Positions 38,201-51,791 of a stretch of 64,000 nucleotides of DNA are shown piece after piece; position 1 is the stretch's first letter, and each line of letters starts with the position of its first letter. This DNA comes from Tigriopus japonicus (taxonomy: Eukaryota; Arthropoda; Copepoda; Harpacticoida; Harpacticidae), in NCBI GenBank assembly GCA_010645155.1, contig CM021314.1, positions 1,760,940-1,824,939 on the forward strand, given 5' to 3'. The notes under the pieces were generated by a model. That model ran no database searches. It had not been told where the DNA came from and saw nothing but the letters and a program-made list of their open reading frames with translations. The position numbers were made by a program, and so were the translations under genes.

Positions 38201-41200
38201 GTCCATTGATGGAGGAGCTGTGTTCCATTTATCCAACCAACACGTTGAGCGTGCAAGAAGCAGAAGAAGGAAAAAAACTAGTCAAATATCCTTAGTGAAA
38301 GAATTCATTTGTTACAGTCAATATATTAGCGATGGTAATCCGACGGAGTAAGCGCTAAGCCGAAAAGAACACAGACATAAAATCAAATGTTTTATTTGCA
38401 CAACGTATCATAAATAATAGTTGGACGTGTAAAGGCTTCAGGGACGCAAATATTCCCCAAGTCTACAGACCCGGTTTCATGTTGGGCAAGGGGGTTTGGT
38501 TTGCTCAACATCAAAAATGAAATAGATGGCAAAGAACAAGTTTGTAAAAAATATGTTTGATTCTTCGATATTTTTTAATTGTAAGTGTGCAATGTCGCTT
38601 TCAACCAAGTACGTAATGCCTAAAATAAGGGATTTGGAGGATGCCAAATAACAAAAATGTCTTGTTCGGAGTTCTATTATATCTATCATGGCTTTAAATC
38701 ACCGATTTGTACCAAAACTCTGCCCAAAGCATCATGAAAGAAAATGAATTCATGAAACAAGGTTAGAGATATAAAATGTTTTTAGTAAGTAACGCTTGCA
38801 ATGTTTTTTGCTTTATTCAATCTCAACCATGCAACGGCAATTTAGATCCTAATTATTGTTGCATTTATCTTTCATTTGGTTAATTGTGATAACCCGAATA
38901 AGAAGTGTGCTTTTGTCCCAAGTTCTGTTAGTGCGTCAAAAAAAAAAAACTAAATTTGTCTAGTGATAAATGAGCTTTTAAGGTTAGTCATAAGCTAGCT
39001 GCCTCGTGTGCATTCCTGTTAACTGATACAAATTCATGTGTGGCTTCTTGTTCAGAAAAAATCAGGCTTTATTGAGAGCTTGCTTCCGTCGAAGAATCTT
39101 TATAGAGAAACAAAAAACCAGACTTTTGCGGTGGATTATGCCTTAACCTCACTCGATTGGCCGAGTGTTTATATACTAAGTCGTGCAAACAGAGATTTAT
39201 TATTTCGAGTGGACTAAAATGTGAATTAATCGCAAATAATCGGCTTAAATGAAGTGATACTATGACTCGCACGGATAAAGGAGAGAGAAAGAGATCAGTT
39301 CACCGACGAGACCAAAGAGCGGCAGAAAGCGGTCGCTTACCATGAGCTCCATTGGCTCACTGGATCGGACACCCTAGAAATGAACCCTTCCGAGTTTACG
39401 CCATTGAATAAAGGATGGGGAGCAGGGTGCCAGAGTTAAGTCTTCACACTTGCCACAGACCTTCTTCGTACTTATTACTCTACTTTTAAGAGCATCATCG
39501 TCAGCCATGTTTCAAGTGGTGAAGTATCTTTTTTGAACTGCTCCTCGTTTTCGCTCCCCCTCTTCAAAAAGGTTCAAATCTGGAGCTCTGTTCTCCTCTC
39601 CATCGGCTATAATCAATATCATGAAAGAAGCGTTTGTATGGTCATTGATGAAAAAGCAATATGGTCGGAGTTTCTCCCATTTTTTGCGAAGGGGCTCACA
39701 GGTTAACCTCGGAGGACATCGTCATTATGCTAAGTCCTCTTCATATGAGGATAAACTTTTGGAGCACCAAAGGAGAAGAGGGGAAATGAAAGTTCTTTCT
39801 GTATGTGTGTTTTATTATTGAAGAGCCCCTTATCCTCCTCTTGAAGCTAAAGAGGCCACCTGACAAGCTTTCCGAAGCTCTCCTGAGATTGCATGATATG
39901 AATGACTCAATTAGTAGGAACCAGATAAGTATCTCCAGTCTCTACCGTCTGTTACGAGATGCTCGATGATGAGAGAGGACGAGGATGAAGAAGATGATGA
40001 TAGCTATGTATGCTCAACTCCCTTTGGCAATTGTTCCTATTATCTTTCTTTAATTGCATCTCTCAAACGAGAAAGTCGTAAAAGGCATATATCATTTTTA
40101 TTACCTTCATATTCACTGACTGTGGGTAAGTCGATTATGCTCTAATTGGGCCAGAAAATATCTTCTTGTCCGTCTTCTAGTCCGTCCGTAAGCTCGTAGG
40201 ATTGACATTGGTCAATAAGCAATATGTTCACCCAACAAGTTGGGTTCTTCAGAAAGATCGAGCCATGTTGGTCCAACTACTTGAACCTTATAGATGGTTA
40301 TCGATGGTTTGCACTCTTGTGAATTGGGAAGTGATTGAGGTACGAAGACCAGAATCGCCTGCGGTGTTTTTTTGCATCCAATGGAGATATCATCTCTCTC
40401 CGATGGAGGATTGAGAGACGCATGGAGATCAAACCGAAAAATAGAATGACTCGGAATAGATCTTCCCGAGTGATTGGAGTTCTTGATTAGAAGAGCCAGT
40501 AGACTTTTGGAATGGAGGGGAGTGTGTTCGATGTTAGGTTTGGCATTTTTCTTTGAAAGTTGAAGCATATTGCAGGTTTTGATGAACTTCTGTTTAACGA
40601 GGGGCAATCTCCATTGAAAATTGGTCTCCTTTATGAGCGAACAAATTATTCCAACAATAGCTGTCATCGGTCAACAATGATCTAATTGAACCACTGGTTC
40701 CTCATTGTGTTCTACCTGCAATCCACAGCTGACAATTGGCCGTCCTCACGAGACTAGAAATCATTGAAAAAAAAATCAATGTTTAAGCTTCAGATACTCC
40801 TCTCTATTACCTTCCGTAGGCCATAGATCACTCTCATGCTCCGTAAAATTCCCAATCAATAGAAATCATTCCAGGGTTCTTTGATAAGTTTGCCACGTTT
40901 TGACAAGGTCTTCCGGAAGATCAATTTCTTAAAGATGTTGGACACGCTTGATCAGGACATAATCAGATCGCGACCACGCCTCCTCACCGCCCCATTCTGA
41001 CACTTATGATGAGCCTTAACTCCGCCCCTTTTGAGCATCCAGCCAAAAATCCATCGTCGTTTTTCAAATGAACTTTTTTCCTCTCTCTTCTTTCTTGCTC
41101 GCGTTCGTTTCATCGCTGCAACGCTGTTTCACGGTCTGCTGTTTTGTCCGTTCAGTTGCTCGTTGGCTCGCGAAGTGTACATCAGTGGGTGCGCTAGCTC

Positions 41201-44200
41201 CCCCTGTTCTTCCAGTTAAGCGGGGCTCGCTCGTATTTGAAACTCATTTTCCAGACTGGTTTCTGATGAAGAGGGAGAAATTGCTCATTGAACTGAACGG
41301 CAATGAGTTTTGGGGGTCGGCAGGCCAGCCAAGGGTTGACAGATTCGAACCAGAGTGATGACATATTGCTGAGGACTCCATCTGCTGCTTTCCAAACTGA
41401 TTTACTCCCGGTTTTATGGAGAGTTTTCGCAATGATAGTCGAGACTTTCTGAAATGAACCACGATGATTTTTTTCGTTTGAGAAGCTACTTTCGATTCTA
41501 GTCAACCCGAGAAGGAAGAGAAGCGACGAGATTGAGGCAGGTGAGGCTGAGTTCGGATTAGGGAGATTCATTCATCTGCGAAATCAAAAGTCTTTGTGCA
41601 AATTCCTCCGTGCCTTTTTCGGAGAGAATACCTTTTGTCATAGCGATCCGACCGCTACAGGGTGTCCAGTTAAGGTGTAAAATCGGAGTCGAATCCCTAA
41701 AAGCATGGTTATTTTTCATGTCATGCTCAGTCCAATTGAGATAAACCTTATAATGCACTCGACCTTCAAGACGCAAGAGGGGTTATGTGGTCTCAAAGGC
41801 ACCCTGTTTCAAATTATTGGCCGAAGGGAGCCAATTGGTTTTTTGGTCCATGAGCTCAGTCTGTACAGAAGAGCCATCCTCCAGGTGGAATGATATGTAA
41901 GCTCCATCCACACACCCCGATTTCTAGGGGACGCCAGATAGTTCGGTCCTCTCGGTATCGCTCTCCATCCATCCATCCAACCAGGTTGTGGTATACGATG
42001 TGCTGAGTGGTGATGAAATGTTGATGAACTTTGGGGTAATCGCAATTTTCAGCATGATTGCCCAATCGCTTCTGATGCACGCACCATACCTACCTAGTAC
42101 AACTTTGCTTCATTCAATTCGTAAAAACAAGACCTACACCAGAACTGAACGACTTTCGTGCATGCATAGGGATGTGATAAGAGGATCCCTCAAGCATGCT
42201 TACAGACTAGAAGCTCCTTCTCCATTTCAATGGGTTGGATTGATTTCTATGAATTCACTATTTGAAACGTTTGACAAATCTTATTTCAGTTCTCCCCCTT
42301 TTTTCGATTCCCTTTCAAAGCCATCATCATATATCAAGAATAGTAGAAACTTCAAAAAACTAATCCTTTTCCCCCTCAATAGGCACAATTTGCTTTTTCA
42401 ATGGCTTCTTCTTCTCTTTCACCTTCTCCATGTACAAGGTCTTTTTCCCAGACCAACCGAGGTCTCCTCTCACTCTTGCCTAATTTTGATTCAAAAAGCC
42501 TGCCTTTCACACCCAAATTTCCATAGGCGTCTAACTCACATTCATGATGATATTTGTACCCATTTTGATGATGACATGGAAAGCAGAAACTCCCCAATAT
42601 TCGTCGTTCCCCTCTCAACTCATCCAGCAAACACCCGTCGATGGCTGCTCATTCACCGCGGGAGAAGCTGTTTTGATGGACAGCTCCACAAAAGACGAGC
42701 CAAACTTTGTTGTCCAAAGACTGCACTAGCACTATAGGTGGACTTGACCGATGTTGTATACTACCCGTGTGTGTTTGGCCCTTTTTGGGGGCTGGAAACC
42801 CCCCCAAAAATCAGGCAGGGGGAGGTCTTGTATAAATGTCATGTTATTCGAAACTGCCAATAATAACACACACCCCTGATCGAAACGGTATCAAAGAGAC
42901 CTTTGGCCATGGCTAATTCTGTTTTCACCACCAATGCAGATCGCTCTGATCATCTTTGGGAAGAAATGCAACAAATGATAAATTAAACTTGGCGTCTTGG
43001 TTGGGATTCTTCACGCTCCACGCTTCACCTCATTGAATCAAGATTTGTCCGATAAGAGATCTGAGATTGGGACTAAATACCCGGGACAAAAACAACAACA
43101 TGTCTGTTTGACTAGTAGCTAGTCAGCATTTCTCGAAGCGAAATAACACCGAAGTGTCCGAACCTGCGAGAACAAGGTAGAAAAGTGACAGGAATTCAAG
43201 CAGATGAAGACGTGCTATTATTCTTGTGGCCTATCAGCGGGGTGTAATGGGGCAAAAACCCCAAAACGAGTATTATTACAACACACCTGAGGTTTTCACG
43301 ACGTTGGACTGTCTTCCTCGAATTGAATGGCCTGACTGAAGCATGAATTCTTCGAACCCACCCTGTTATGTTCGAGCTTTTCCCCTAAATGTCCTTTGTA
43401 TGTGTCAAACGAACACTTAGTCAAGCGCGTTTTGAATGGGCGTCTTCAGAATTTGTGTGAGTTTTTCTGCGGCTATTCGATTATTTATAGTATTGAGTGA
43501 GAGGTCGTGACAACAAGTTTCTCACGACCAGAAATGGTTGTCTCCCTGTCTCTGACCCTGTTGGCCATTCGAGATGAGGATGGTGTGAGAGAGCATAACA
43601 TGCCAGGAATACTTGGACACCTGAGGCCAATTGGGTTTCTTATCTTTCCATCTTGTGCAAACAACAACATTAACGCCCCCCTCCCTTCCACGGACTGACT
43701 TGATTGTGAAATGTCTCTCTTACGGTTTTGCCATTGAGCATCAACCAACCGAAGAAGAGCAAATACCAGAGGAGCGTTCGTAGCTGAACCATTCGAAAAA
43801 CAATTCATTTTGGATCACTGGAGCTCCCGTTTCTGCTAGTTCCAAGGGGGTTAGGTTTGGTGGTCTTTGGGAACTGACGGGTGTTGTTCCTTTTGGGTTC
43901 CAAAGTTATCTTTAGAAATTGAACTACTGGCACAGATGTGGAATATGGTTAGATCGGAAAACACATATGTTATATTGCTATGACACTTGCAATTTTCTCC
44001 TGGGCTTGGATTGGAGCTAAATAGATGGATTGGATCAGGAACACCTGGTCATGTCATTGTCATCGATAGCTAGATATCACAATTGTTCAACTCTTTGATT
44101 CCATTCATCTGTCAACTTCCGGTGTACAATAATCAGAGTTTTTTTTAAGTATTAAGGTGTGGAATTAATTAAGAAATCTGGTGGTAACATCGAACTATCA

Positions 44201-45549
44201 CGTTTTATAAAACAAATGTTTTAATAATATCTCTTGTAAGATAAATGTTTCAAATAAAATAATCAATTTTTGAAAAGGAAAATGCCTCATTGCTCTTTTT
44301 CGGGGGATTAGCTTCAAATTTTTAGAGTAACGGATAGCCTAACATTCAACAAGGAGTGATTGTCATAATACCTTAAAACTATTTGCATGGAAAACATAAG
44401 CTAATGATTAATACTGGCCATAACATTTAAAAACCAATACTCTGCAGAATGTTTCCCATATTGACATGTCTTCTATAATTTTCCATTATTTTGCATTCTA
44501 AATCGTCAGTAAAAGCAAGTTATTTTTAAACTTATTTTCCTCCTTGAGTTTTTGTTCTGTTACAAATAAAAATATAAAACGTACCATCGATTTAAAAAGT
44601 AAAACTCAACACTGGAAGAAATACATATTCCAAAACAATACATTTCATCGCTTAAAAGTATGACTTACAACATCTGTGAATTGAATATGTCACCCAGAAA
44701 GAGACATAGGGATCTGTGAAATGGAAGATGATGGGTTGGTCCCTGATGTTTGATGAGCGAAGTTCCCCATTTCAAAATCTAATGGCAAATCTGTGTTCGA
44801 AAGTTCTTTCGCAGCTCATGAATAATTGATTAGGGAATGGAAGAAAAATAAAGAGGGATTCACTTTCAACTTCCCCCGAAAGAGCAACACTCAATCTGGC
44901 AAAAGGACGACTTGGTTGGCCATCTTGTCGTCTGTCAAAACAGACAAGCGATGTTCAAACCCTGCAAACCTGTTCCATTCCCACACTTCTAATGGAACTT
45001 CACATCTAAGGCGAAAATCGACACGGAATCGAATCAAGTGGGTGCAATGCTTCAATTCAATATTGATGACGTGGCACAGTTGCAATGGCTAAAAGTAGTC
45101 GAGTTTTGCTGATCCTACTGCAGACATGCTACGTCTAGAGAAGCGGAAGTCAGAACTAGTAATCCTCGATAATCCGGAAGGGACCGAATGAAAGTAGCTG
45201 TGCTCTAAACTCTCTTCCGACGTTGTAACCTGAGTTTTTAATCCTCAGCAAGTGATATCCTCCTAGCCCCGCTTCCAGAGTCATTGCTTTGGTTGCTTAT
45301 GGAACAGTTCCTTCTAATTGGTAGATCAGATTGACGATAGATAATTCAAAAGCTAGCTCATTATCGGTTACACCACATGTGAATTTTGTGATGCTAACAA
45401 TAGATGCTTGTCAGTTGGAATCATGATTCGGACCGAAAAAGTGCTTCCAAATCTTGCCGGGGACGTAATGTTTTTCACTTTCCACTTTCTCCAAGTCCAA
45501 AAGAAAAAAAGTTCCGTGTTCTAACACAATGGTTTCTCTTTTCTTCCAG
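35290..45549. other. Intergenic region upstream of gene B, no supported gene
   Basis: This region holds the TTCC microsatellite and an AT-rich stretch at about 44.1-44.7 kb. One open frame of about 240 codons (first ATG 42018, stop 42737, + strand) is the longest here. Its product is compositionally odd and shows no domain. Promoter elements of gene B must lie here or at an upstream untranslated exon, but I cannot place them. Confidence 0.5.
37078..37158 (+). repeat. (TTCC)n microsatellite, about 80 bp, with CTCC/CTTT variants
   Basis: Long pyrimidine run of TTCC units on the + strand, interrupted by TCC and TTT variants. It is an obvious candidate for length polymorphism. Confidence 0.95.
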
Positions 45550-45550
45550 A

Positions 45551-45643
45551 ATGACGCATGGTGACACTTCAGCGTTTTGTTACTCCCGCATCTTAATCTT
45601 TTCAAGTCTTATTTCATCACCACCACCACCACCACGACGATGA
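45551..45643 (+). CDS. Upstream ORF of gene B, 30 codons, stop overlaps the main start
   Basis: A strong acceptor (TTCTCTTTTCTTCCAG) ends at 45549, so the mature transcript probably begins its last 5' segment at 45550. One base later an ATG opens 30 codons, ending in a proline run and a TGA that overlaps the gene B start codon as ATGA (45640-45643). Overlaps of this kind allow termination-reinitiation, or let the uORF repress the main frame. Whether it is translated is unknown. The acceptor could be that of a 5' UTR intron or of spliced-leader trans-splicing. Confidence 0.45.
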   Translation: MTHGDTSAFCYSRILIFSSLISSPPPPPRR

Positions 45644-48600
45644 ATTGGGACTCATTTCAGCGTGTCCCGCCAACGCCAAATCAATATGATGCGTTCTACG
45701 ACGCCTTTGGTGCCAGACCAGCCTCGGCGACAACAGACAATCATCAACATCAACCTCATCATGGCATGGAAACATCTGCCCAAGCACCCCACCGTCTACA
45801 ATCAGATCCACAAGGAGGAGGAGACGAACACCGAAGGTTTAATCCCACATCAGTCGGGTCTGGATTTCAATCATATGAAAATGAGACATTCTCAAGGCGA
45901 GAAGAAATTGGCGAAGGGTGTGGCAGATGGCCTTCGACGTCTGTTTTGTCGTTTCCCAACGAGTGTGGTAACGGATCATCCATGTCTTCGTACAATACAA
46001 ACCTCTCTTTCTTTAGTGGTGTCAATGAGAGCACTACCAATGATAATGGTGCCAATTCCTCAAGCCCCCATTTGACCCACACTCACCGTACCAGATTTGA
46101 AGGAGGTCAAGGAGTGCAGAAGAACAGCAGAGGAGCGCAGTCGTCGACGCTTCATTCAAGCATTCATTCAGTATTGGCCTCCCCGGCCAAAGCCTCGTTT
46201 CATCAACCTCATTATCACCCCAATAATGGGAGCGCCCAAGATCTCCCCAAGGCCCCGTCAAAATCAATGCAGCCTCCTCCTCATCGTCGTCCTAGTCATC
46301 TGGCGTACCCCAACAACCATCATCATCATCAACAACAACAACGCCAGTCGGGTTACTCGCCAACGGGCTACTACGAGAGCACGTTACAACAGAATGCCCA
46401 TTGGAATCACTATAATCATGATCATGGCTACCCTACCAACACCAACCAGACCTTGAGTGGACCAGAGGGCAATAAAGCACTTCTTGAGTCCGACCACCGT
46501 GCTATCAAGCAGGCCGGTGTTGCAAGCCATGGTAGTGGCTTTTCCTTGCAAGATTCGTTTCACTCCCGGTATTCAGGGAAGGAAATGGTTTCATCGGGTG
46601 TCTCGGGCAATTCAGAGGGCTCACAACTACTCGGGAGGTTGCCGTGTTCGTCCTCCTCTGGCCTCGGCGGTTTCTCTTGGCCTGGCCCAAGAACAAGAAG
46701 AAGCCTAGAAAAAGAAGAGGAGGAGGAAGGAAGAGAGGAAGGAGGCATGCTCATTCAGGAAGGAAGGCCGCTTCCGCCCTTCCTTCCGCCCCATGAGCCT
46801 GGACTGGCTGAAGCGCAGGAAGGAGCTAAAGGAGAAAGGGAAGACCGAGACAACAGAGGGGAACTGGCCCAAGCCTTGGCATCCGGTTTGGGGATCACGA
46901 AAGGAAGAAGGCATGAGGAAAATGAGACGAGGATGGAAAGAAAGAAAGAGATGTCCTCCTCCTCATCCTCCTCGTCTCTCCACACGCCCTACATGAGGCC
47001 TACATTGGCTTTGGACCAACTCTCAGCCAGGAATCGTAGATGGAAGAGGAGACGCGGATCACCGGCAATGGTAACAGAAAAGGCTGATTCTGTTACAAGT
47101 TCCTGTTCCTTTTCTACTGAAGAGAGCTCGTCCTCTTCTTCTTCTTCTTCGTCCTCTTCTGAGGCCGAGGATGGAGATGACGACGAAGACGGAGAAGAAA
47201 AAGAAGCCGGAGATGAGGATGGCTGGGGTGAAATGGATGCTGCTTCCATCATGGCCCCACACCACCACCACCATCAACAACGTCGACTGAAGGAGTTGGC
47301 TTTGGATCTATTGAGAGCGCGTAAACGATGGGGCAAGAAGATGAAGAGGAATAAGAACAAGAAAAAACGATTCTCGTCTTCTACCTTTATGGCTGCTGAC
47401 AACCACCCTCAACCGAGGGTAGGAAAGGCTCGCAGAAGCCACGACGGCAAAGAACATGTTGATGATGAAGTCGATCTCGGTCTAAGCCAAAAGGGCCAAG
47501 TAGTCCCAAGCAACTCGTCTTCGATTCCGGAGGCAATCCGCAAGACAGAACAATGTAAAAAGCGTGGGAGAACCAAGCGGAGAAGAAAGATTGAGCGAAT
47601 GGAAAGAATTGCCTCGGATCTGCTTCTTCAACTCAATTGGGAAGATGCTGAGCGTGGCACGAGGACTGAGGAGGCTGCTGCGTCCTCATCCTCTTCTTCC
47701 TCCTCGTGTTGCAACGTGAAAAGTGGCGGACGGGAATCGAGAACGAACAACGAGCATGATGAGGATGATGTTGATGATAACAAGACGATGGGAAATGGAC
47801 GAGCGAGTGAGTGGAGAAGGCCAACTCAGGCTTCTTTTTCGTCTTTCGCTTCTCCCCATCGTCGCTCCCTTCAAGTCGAGGCCACAAGCCTTCATCGAGA
47901 CGAGTTGGAAAAAGAGGGATCGAAGTTCCCATGTTGTTGCAATAAGAGTGCAAGAGGCCAGAAGAGCACCAAAACCTGCGAGCACGAACACTTCGGCCTC
48001 AACGGCAACTCCCAGGCTATTCTCGGGGACCAAGGTACGACGACGACGACCACCACCACCACGATTTCCTCTACCACCAATGTTCCCTCACCGACCTCAA
48101 CTACAAGAACGACTGAGGGTGACGGTGATCACGGTGGCGGAAGGAAGGGAAATATCACCCCGAATAGTTCTGCTTCCTTTTTCTCACAGTTACATACGAG
48201 AGACACAGCTGAGCGTGGGTCAGATCACTATCTGTCAGAGAAAACATTCGAGTCAAGTCGTGAATGGTCCAAAGTCAAGAACAACCTGGTGAGCTCTCAG
48301 GAGGACGTGTCCCAATTGAATTTGAGTGGTTGTGAATTCACCGCAACAGACGTGCCAAATGTGAACCCCCCTTGTCAGTCCCAAAACGAAAGTGAGAACA
48401 CAGACAAAACCATGGAATTCACCGTGTTCCACCACCCTCAAGCCTCGCCCATTATTAGCACTGTTCATGCGGCTTCGTCGAGCAATTCCTGTGATTACGT
48501 CAATTTCGGTCCCATTCAAGCTAGTCCTTCGGATCAAGCTCATTCTTCCTCACCTAATAACACGACCACCACCACGCTCTTTCATCATCAACCCCACCAG

Positions 48601-49430
48601 ACGACGTCATTATTTGCCCATCATGGACCATCGGGGTCGACCAATCAAGTTGACCTTCAGTACCCTCCACAACCTCAGGGGTCTCATGTGCCAATCATGT
48701 TCCAGCCCAATTTGTGTGTTATTCAATCCGGAGTGAGCCCGGGACAGTGTTCCACTGACTCGGGATATTACGGTGGGGCGGTCACTCCGCAACAGCAATT
48801 CTACAGCACGGATATCATCCTGAATAATGCCAATTTGAGTAGTGTGCCAATGAGTTCCCAGACCAACAGCCCGACCACCTCATTGCCCGAAGACCCGGGG
48901 ATGGACGAAACTGGAAGTCAAGCCAGTTCCTCGTTGCCAAATGGCGAGCTTCATCACTACGCCGATTCATCGTGGACACCCCCCATGGATTGTAATAATG
49001 ATCCCAATCGTGAGAGTCGCCTCTACGCCTCATCTCAGTCGTGTGACTTCCTTTCCCCAAGTTCCAGAGGGACCACGGCCCCACCAACGACGAGTGGTAA
49101 CCGTTTCGATGAATCATCCTGTCACAACGGGAACGGGACGACTGGAAGTGGGACCACCCACTGCGAGGACCACGTCCCTGCCTCTCCGGGTTCCTCGGTC
49201 TTGGGTTCATCACCCGATGATGACCTGTCGCAGCTGGTGGACCAAGTTTTGGATTCAATCGAGGAGGAATCATCCTCTCTCAGTTCTCGATCTCCATCCT
49301 TGGCTCGTGGATCCAATTCGAGTTCAGCCTCGTCGTGTTTCAATTGTGGCTCGACTCTGTTGACCTCCGGGAGTTGTCCTTTATGTACGAGTGGTGCTGG
49401 TGGTTTCACCACTGGGAATGGTGACCAAGG
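45640..49430 (+). CDS. Gene B exon 1: long disordered N-terminus of the second C2H2 zinc-finger protein
   Basis: The ATG at 45640 is the start: it has A at -3, and an in-frame TGA at 45562 lies upstream within the same exon. The exon encodes residues 1-1263 and ends in phase 2 at AAGG/GTAAGT. It is low-complexity: a His/Gln run near 225, a Glu-rich stretch near 360, a Ser run then an acidic block at about 495-540, and Thr runs near 800. Basic patches at about 560-578 and 635-650 are probable nuclear localisation signals. Like gene A exon 1 it closes with DLSQLVDQVLDSIEE (1195-1209) and a paired CxxC (C1233, C1236, C1246, C1249). It is more than twice as long as the gene A counterpart, mostly through repeats. 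Confidence 0.9.
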
Positions 49431-51791
49431 GTAAGTGTTCCATTGTTCCTCAAAAGCAAATCTGTGTCCAAAATGAATACCTCTTCAAGAAAGGCCCCCT
49501 TTTTTCCTCGTTCAAAGAGGTCCCTTTGTTCATATGTCAAGTAGAGCCAATGTGGTAAACTGAGAGATTTCTTCACTCCCAAAAAGCGACAAGATGAGAG
49601 AAGAAGAGGAGGGAAAGAAAAAGAGAGAATGCTTTTGGGGTTCAAAGAGACATTGGCCAAGCCAAAGTAGCTCGAGGGGACGAGACATCTTATCTTTTAA
49701 GCTGCGCTGAGAGCACAACAAGTAAAGTTTTCCAAGATGCTTCTCTTTCTCCTTCTCAAAGAATGAAAATGTCAGTCTCATTTCAACTTTTGTATATTCC
49801 ATTTGGTCTCTTTTCTACTTACTAGCTCCACAGACAGTGCTGGAACACTCACTCGTATGGCAGACTCATCCCAATGTCCTTTCTAACCCAGGGAGAGCAT
49901 TTTTGGTTAAAGTTCCTTTTGTTGAATTCTCGCTCCCAAACTCTGCTTTTGTTTGGGTTTTCACTCCCTTTGTTGGCTGGAAATGAGTTTTGAGAACGAA
50001 AAAAAAAACTTCCACGGGATTCCTGAACTCTCTCCAACTTGGTTCAGTTCCAACAAGTTCGAGGGAGGCTTTTTCGAGATGTCATGTGTTAAAATGTCTC
50101 CCATTTGTTCCCTATGAAATGGGTAAGAACCTTTCCTTCAACACATGGCTCCGCAAATTTCTCGTGTAAAGTGTCATGTTCAAACAGCGAAAAGGGAAGA
50201 AGGCAATGAACCAAGTTAATTCATTATGAAGAAAAGTTATTCGCTCTCGAGAGCCACAAGATGAGACCAACAGGAGGAGAATTAGATTTCCACCCCAACT
50301 GCTTTTCGAGAAGCCAAGTCAAACTTTGAGGGCCAAATTAAGTTAAGGTTTCATGATTAGTGACTGATTACTTAACCTTTGATTTGCTCGACCATGAAGA
50401 ATATCCAGCCTAAACATAACATTTTTCCTTCTTCTGGCCATCACATCAAATGCGTGGTTAATGTAATCGGATTTTCTCTGTCTGTCGGTAAACGTGCTCG
50501 GGGATGAGGTTAACTGACTTTTAAACAATGTAATAAGTGGGAGATGGGGGTTTCCAAAGTAAATACTCTTGGTATCAAGGGATCATTTAGACAGCGAAAG
50601 GGAACCGAAGGGAGAGAACGAGAGAGAATGCTCGAGCGTTGGAACGAGAGAAGGCACGTGTCTTCGATAACTGCTCACCCTCGGTACATTAGATCCCTTC
50701 ACTTCATGAAAGGCAATCAGACTTCATGATGGATTCACTTCCCTCTGAATTTCAAGCTTCAAGCTGAATCAATGATGGAACGAGAAGCATATCTCTCGCT
50801 CAGTGGAGCTTTTTATAGTGTGCTGGCACCCAACAATTGCATCATGAATACACACACACTCATATGTTGTATATTTCGACGAAATGGCACACTTTCTTTC
50901 CCTTCTCACAAATGTAATCCCGAGCAAAGTCACTTTGAAGGCGGAGATGGTGAGCTTGGAACGAGTTGAAGAAGCATTGGAAACCGGAATTCACTCAATT
51001 CAGGGGAGAAAATCCGTTAAAGAGAGGGTGCAATGAGCACGGGCAAAGGAAAAGGGGGAAAGACGTCAAAGAACAGTTTGCGGTGGATCTCCACGAGGGG
51101 AAGAAAGCAAGAAAGAAAGAAAGAGAGAGAGCACATTGCCCCCGAGCTCGTGAAGTTCGTCCTGCTTGCCATCTCCTCTAGTACCACCTCCACCACCAGC
51201 AACAACAGCAACTGCCTTTTCATCATTATCAAGCTGGAAATTGCTTGCCTATGCATTATTTGAAGTTGGGAAGGGAACCTAGCCGAACGGGAGTTTGTTG
51301 GTTCTCCAATATGGAACAGGCTTACTCTCGAACATGGAGCAAAGAGGTCTTTTCATCTAGATTATGTTGATATGTGTTCCCTAAACTTGACCCCGAGTCG
51401 ATGTACGTAGAAGTCTTGCAACCTTATCAACCTGGTTTACGGGCTCATCATTACAGTGTCCCCTTTTTCATCTCGTTTCGAAAATCCCTTCAAGTCGTTC
51501 CACCCTGATGGATCATAATGTGTCCCTGTCGCATCAAAGCATCATGCATATTAATGGAATGACGTAAAAGATGGACTGCCAGCTCGTTTTCAGAGATATA
51601 ATTCCTCCTCCTCCTCTTTTACTTTGGGCACAAAAAACAAACATAGTCAAAAGATCCCTCTGGAAGGCTCGTTCAGATTGTTCCCAAGGGATCCTTTTGC
51701 TTGACACGCTTAACTGGATTAATTTTGTCCATTGTTAGCGTTTCTGAGATTTAATGAGCATCTTTTTTTCTCTCTTTCTCCTCTCCTTTAG
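49431..51791 (+). other. Gene B intron 1 (2361 bp)
   Basis: The intron runs from a GTAAGT donor to the acceptor CTCTCCTTTAG, phase 2, the same phase and protein position as intron 1 of gene A. I see no nested gene. Confidence 0.88.

Noticed and set aside
42018..42737. Open frame of about 240 codons on the + strand between the two large genes
   Set aside because: It is the longest intergenic frame, but it has no recognisable domain, poor start context and a composition like random translation. Left out as a gene; RNA evidence could revive it.
46989..47280. Long minus-strand frames rich in Ser, Pro and Val inside gene B exon 1
   Set aside because: They are antisense shadows of the TCC/GAG repeat tracts that code for Ser and acidic runs in gene B.
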